Below, in pieces: positions 14,800 to 17,876 of a stretch of 17,876 nt of DNA (the stretch's first letter is position 1; every line of letters starts with the position of its first letter). The DNA is from CAVXAE01 sp044225565. Its GTDB lineage: Bacteria > Pseudomonadota > Gammaproteobacteria > Steroidobacterales > Steroidobacteraceae. The stretch covers positions 1 through 17,876 of the forward strand of contig JBGAIL010000099.1 of the NCBI GenBank assembly GCA_044225565.1, written 5' to 3'. Both the position numbers and the translations under genes were made by a program. The notes beneath the pieces were generated by a model that worked only from the letters and a program-made list of their open reading frames with translations, did not search any database and was not told the DNA's origin.

Positions 14800-14808
14800 A
14801 TGGTTCAG
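14791..14808. promoter_or_regulatory. Perfect 18-bp palindromic operator at the arsR start
   Basis: CTGAACCATATGGTTCAG is a perfect inverted repeat. It covers the arsR start codon (14797-14799), the predicted transcription start and the edge of the -10. This is the position expected for an autorepression operator of the ArsR-type protein encoded here. Confidence 0.75.
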
Positions 14809-14836
14809 TATGGAGGAGACCTGGCTCGAAGCGCAA
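14807..14836 (-). promoter_or_regulatory. Predicted arsR promoter, leaderless
   Basis: Read leftward, TTGCGC (14836-14831) and CATACT (14812-14807) are separated by 18 bases. Initiation about seven bases beyond the -10 would fall at about 14800, on or next to the ATG at 14799, predicting an mRNA with essentially no leader. This agrees with the missing ribosome site. Confidence 0.5.
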
Positions 14837-14872
14837 GGGGCCGCGCGATACGGATGTGGCATCCTTGCCTTG

Positions 14873-16549
14873 ATGCTCACGTTTCGAACCCGCGGGCGAC
14901 GCTGGTGGCTCGTAGCGATTGCCGCGGCCCTGTTCGCAACCCTGGCCGCCCTGTTGCTCAAACCGATGCTCGAGCAGGCCGTGCGCGCGCGCATCGAGGC
15001 TGCGGCCGTGAGCCGCGGCATGGTCGCCCGAATCGGGCAGGTGCATGTCGGCTTCTGGCCGTTCGTGCGACTGGAGCGATTCGATCTCGACGCCGGTCAT
15101 GGTCTGCAATTGCACGCCGACGAAATCGCGGCCACGTGGCCCCGCCGGCTGCGACTCGCGATTCGCGCCGCCACCATCGCAGCTCCAGGGGAAATCACTG
15201 TCAGCTCACCGGCCAGTGCCTGGGACATCGAGGGCATTCGTGGCGGGGACTTGGTGCTTACGCTGGCGGAGCCTCAGTCGGGCTTGTCGATTCGCAAATC
15301 CGCGGCTCCGGGAAGCGCCTGGAACGTCGAGGCACGCGGGCTCGACGTCGCCCGTCTGCTCGAGGTGCGGCGCGAAACCCACCCGCTGGTCGATGTCGGC
15401 GTAGCGGACGGCCGTGTGGATCTTCAGGTCAGCCTCGATGCACTTCGTTTCCACGTGGAGATGAGCGCGCGAGGCGCGCGCGTGCAGGCCTTGGCCGATA
15501 GCGCCATCGATGAAGCGCAGCTCGGAGATGCGACGAATGTGGTTCTGAAGTTCGATGGCACCTGGCGGCGGGCAGAGGGGGCGGTCGAGATTCCCCTGCT
15601 CCACGCGACGGTAGCCGGCGCGGACTGGTCGGGCTCGCTCGCGCTGCGCGATCTGGAAACCGATCCGGCTGTCGATCTCGCACTCGGCGTGCACCAGCTG
15701 GACTTCGCGCAACTCCTGAGCACATTGGGCCTCGCCGTGCCTGAAAGCCTGGGACTGCCGCCCGACCGCGATGCTGGGCTTGGCCTGGCCACGATCGAGG
15801 TGCAGGTACGCGGAAGGCTGTCGGACGCGGCGTCGCTCTCGGTCACCCAGAAGATCGGCTTCACGCCGCCACGCCGGATGCCGCCGGGAATCGCTCGCCT
15901 GCGGCGTGATTTCGTCTTCGGTGCCGATGAAGGAGCCGGACCGCATCGCCCCATCCACGTCTCTCCGGCGTCTGCCGACTTCATCGCGCTGGGTGATGTC
16001 CCGCCATTGTTCGTGCGCACGCTGCTGCTCGCCGAAGACACCAGCTTCTACGGGCACCGCGGCATAGACCTGCGTGAGCTTCCGGGCGCTCTGCTCACCA
16101 ACTGGTCGCGCGGCGGCGCCGCGCGTGGAGCATCGACCATCACCCAACAGCTGGCCAAGAATCTGTTCCTGTCGCGCGACAAGCAGGTCGGACGCAAGCT
16201 GCAGGAGCTGGCGATCACGTTCCTGCTCGAGTCGGCGCTCGGCAAGGAACGCATCCTCGAGATCTACCTGAACATCATCGAATGGGGGCCGGACCTGCAC
16301 GGCCTGCGGCCCGCCGCCCGCCGATATTTCGGTCGCGAACCCGCGGAGCTCACGCCGGCAGAAATGGCTTTCCTAGTTTCGATCATTCCCGGACCGATCA
16401 AGTATCAGCATTCGTTCGCGCGCGGCACGCCGGGGCCCGGCCTGCGCTCGCTGATCGACGGCCTGCTGGCGAAACTGCGCTCGGTGGATGCCATCAGCGA
16501 AGAGGAATATTGGCAAGCGCTGGGTGAGACCATCATCGTCTCGCGCTGA
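14873..16549 (+). CDS. Membrane-anchored GT51 peptidoglycan glycosyltransferase without transpeptidase, with long N-terminal region
   Basis: A 558-residue protein. A basic N-terminus and one membrane helix (about 11-29, WWLVAIAAALFATLAALLL) lead into a long periplasmic region (about 35-340) that resembles AsmA-like beta-rich repeats (HVGFWPFVRLERFDLD, LDVARLL, GRVDLQVSLDALRF). The GT51 domain follows (about 370-515), with catalytic Glu388 in LAEDTSFYGHRGID, RGASTITQQLAKNLFLS (418-434), RKLQE (441-445), KERILEIYLNIIEWG (458-472) and AARRYFG (481-487). It should polymerise lipid II into glycan strands. No penicillin-binding SxxK domain follows, so it is monofunctional, but at over 550 residues it is far longer than MtgA-type enzymes (about 240). 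The ATG at 14873 is preferred; one at 14810 would add 21 residues and lie within the arsR promoter. No strong ribosome site is seen for either. Confidence 0.87.
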   Translation: MLTFRTRGRRWWLVAIAAALFATLAALLLKPMLEQAVRARIEAAAVSRGMVARIGQVHVGFWPFVRLERFDLDAGHGLQLHADEIAATWPRRLRLAIRAATIAAPGEITVSSPASAWDIEGIRGGDLVLTLAEPQSGLSIRKSAAPGSAWNVEARGLDVARLLEVRRETHPLVDVGVADGRVDLQVSLDALRFHVEMSARGARVQALADSAIDEAQLGDATNVVLKFDGTWRRAEGAVEIPLLHATVAGADWSGSLALRDLETDPAVDLALGVHQLDFAQLLSTLGLAVPESLGLPPDRDAGLGLATIEVQVRGRLSDAASLSVTQKIGFTPPRRMPPGIARLRRDFVFGADEGAGPHRPIHVSPASADFIALGDVPPLFVRTLLLAEDTSFYGHRGIDLRELPGALLTNWSRGGAARGASTITQQLAKNLFLSRDKQVGRKLQELAITFLLESALGKERILEIYLNIIEWGPDLHGLRPAARRYFGREPAELTPAEMAFLVSIIPGPIKYQHSFARGTPGPGLRSLIDGLLAKLRSVDAISEEEYWQALGETIIVSR

Positions 16550-16628
16550 AGTTCATTCGATCCGCTGCGCGCCGATACGTAGTCGATCCAGGTTGCAGTT
16601 CGCAGTACGCTCCCACCTGCGCAATCGC

Positions 16629-17876
16629 CTAGAGCCTGGCGTCGAAGTCGATTCCGTAAGTTCGAGGCGTGCCGAGATGAAAATAATCGAACCCGAATCC
16701 GGATACATCGATCGCGGACGTCACATAGAATTTATTGCCGAGATTTCGCCCCCACACGGATACACCGTAGCGGTCATCAGGCGTGTGGTATCGAAGCTGA
16801 CCGTTGAGCAGCGTAACGGATTTCTGAGCCAGCCGCGGCACGTTGAAGAGCTCGAGATATTGTTTGCTGTTCATGTTGGCATTCAGCCCCAGCGTGAATC
16901 TGCCCTGACTCGTCCGGGCTACATCCCAATCCACTCCAGTCGTGAGGCTGACCGAAGGTGAATTCGGCAGGCGATTGCCGGAAAGATCCACTCCGCTGAC
17001 GACAGCGTCCTGAATGCGCGTGCGCAACAGCCCTACGCCCAGATTGAGACGCAATGCATCGATCGGGTGTGCGGTGAGCTCGACCTCCGCACCGTCAATT
17101 CGCGATCGGGGAATATTGACGAGCGTTTGCGCCAAAGTCGCACTGTCCACATTAAGTGCCTGTTGCCCCCTGTAGGCGTAATGAAACAGAGCTGCGTTGA
17201 CTGTGATCAGTCTGTTCAAGAGTTGCGATTTCGCGCCCAGTTCGTAAGCCCACACAGTCTCAGGTCCAGCTACGTTCAGCTCGGTCGGCAGAAAATACGC
17301 TTGCGCATTGAACGCGCTCGCCCGATAGCCCTTGCTGACACTGATATAGAGCAAATTCTCCGGCGTCGGCTTGTAGTCGAACCCTACCTTTCCCGTAACG
17401 TTGTCATTGCTGAAGTGATCGCCCGTTGTGGCATTGAAGTCAAGGCTTCCCGGCACAGTGTTGGCTACGGGCGTGCCGTCGGAGTTGAGGAGTTGAGCAC
17501 GATAATCCGAGATGGATCCACGGTCGTGCGTGACGCGTAAGCCACTTCGAAGGATGAACGGCTCGCTCAGCTTGTAGCTCAGGTCGGCATACGCGGCGGT
17601 GGTCGTCTTAGTCTGATCGAAGTGATTGCGCACGACGCATGCCACGAGAGAAGGCTGGCAGGGAAGCGGGATGTCGGTAAAGTAATGAAACTCGGTACCT
17701 GCGGTCATTGACTCCCGGTTGTAGTACACGCCGAAGATGTAGTTGAGGCCCGTATCGTGGGCGCTGGCGATCCGCAGATCTTCGGCCATCTGATGCGCCA
17801 CCGAGAAGACGTCGTCCTCGATGAGCGCCATCGGACTCCCGTCGGCATCCTCGGGCACGTACAGCCGCCCATAGTC
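16629..17876 (-). CDS. TonB-dependent outer-membrane receptor, C-terminal part (5' end beyond the window)
   Basis: Only the last 415 residues are present; the frame stays open to the right edge (DYGRLYVPED... continues upstream), so the start lies outside. Seen are barrel segments typical of the large receptor family: YIFGVYYNRES, KTTTAAYADLSYKLSEPFIL, LLYISVSKGYRASAFNAQAY, VWAYELGAKSQLLN, VWGRNLGNKFYVT and a final TPRTYGIDFDARL. The last residue is Leu instead of the usual Phe/Trp, which is tolerated in many receptors. Substrate unknown; it is not adjacent to the other receptor's operon, and its own upstream genes are not visible. The 79-base convergent gap to the glycosyltransferase gene shows no clear terminator. 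Confidence 0.92.
   Translation of the reverse strand, partial: DYGRLYVPEDADGSPMALIEDDVFSVAHQMAEDLRIASAHDTGLNYIFGVYYNRESMTAGTEFHYFTDIPLPCQPSLVACVVRNHFDQTKTTTAAYADLSYKLSEPFILRSGLRVTHDRGSISDYRAQLLNSDGTPVANTVPGSLDFNATTGDHFSNDNVTGKVGFDYKPTPENLLYISVSKGYRASAFNAQAYFLPTELNVAGPETVWAYELGAKSQLLNRLITVNAALFHYAYRGQQALNVDSATLAQTLVNIPRSRIDGAEVELTAHPIDALRLNLGVGLLRTRIQDAVVSGVDLSGNRLPNSPSVSLTTGVDWDVARTSQGRFTLGLNANMNSKQYLELFNVPRLAQKSVTLLNGQLRYHTPDDRYGVSVWGRNLGNKFYVTSAIDVSGFGFDYFHLGTPRTYGIDFDARL

Noticed and set aside
14810..14872. Upstream start of the glycosyltransferase at 14810
   Set aside because: It lies 11 bases from the divergent arsR start, inside that gene's promoter; the GGAGGAG there is downstream of the ATG and cannot serve it.
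16550..16628. Terminator in the convergent gap between glycosyltransferase and second receptor
   Set aside because: Only short weak complementary stretches (CAGGT/ACCTG) and a CGATCC direct repeat are seen, with no stable stem or T-run.

Overview
The window is about 17.9 kb of GC-rich DNA, densely coded on both strands. Outer-membrane TonB-dependent receptors (TBDRs), one with a FecI/FecR-type sigma/anti-sigma pair, together with Tat-exported serine hydrolases, point to a Gram-negative proteobacterium. A gammaproteobacterium of the Xanthomonadales/Steroidobacter kind is my inference from gene content; no rRNA or other marker gene is present to prove it. I see no tRNA, rRNA, CRISPR array, transposase, integrase or phage gene.

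Layout. (1) 1-1565: a partial AraC-type regulator diverges from a short-chain dehydrogenase. (2) 1562-2272: a decayed minus-strand pair, a frameshifted exported STN-domain protein coupled by an ATGA overlap to a signal-peptide-bearing amidohydrolase stub. (3) 2320-2411: a large imperfect palindrome. (4) 2443-3836: a Tat-exported beta-lactamase-fold serine hydrolase, overlapped by the start of a second Tat-exported gene that is cut off after its signal peptide. (5) 3765-11145: a five-gene minus-strand operon, ECF sigma -> FecR anti-sigma -> STN-containing TBDR -> serine hydrolase with a membrane tail -> PLP lyase related to diaminopropionate ammonia-lyase. (6) 11355-11774: a MAPEG membrane protein. 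(7) 11982-13877: a LuxR-type regulator and a fold-type I aminotransferase. (8) 13950-14799: an ArsR regulator and an AHSA1/SRPBCC protein, with a perfect 18-bp operator palindrome over the arsR start. (9) 14873-16549: a membrane-anchored GT51 peptidoglycan glycosyltransferase with an unusual long N-terminal region and no transpeptidase. (10) 16629-17876: the C-terminal half of a second TBDR, running off the right edge.

How the parts fit. The operon in (5) reads as a substrate-induced scavenging unit. The TBDR would import a ligand and signal through its STN domain to FecR and the sigma factor, the exported hydrolase would cut the ligand, and the PLP lyase would deaminate a released amino acid. 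The neighbouring second hydrolase, the amidohydrolase stub and the STN remnant look like pieces of a similar, partly lost, exported-hydrolase locus. The substrate is unknown. The lyase keeps the overall diaminopropionate ammonia-lyase signature, but has Ala where the E. coli enzyme, as I recall it, has a catalytic Asp. This is the most interesting lead in the window.
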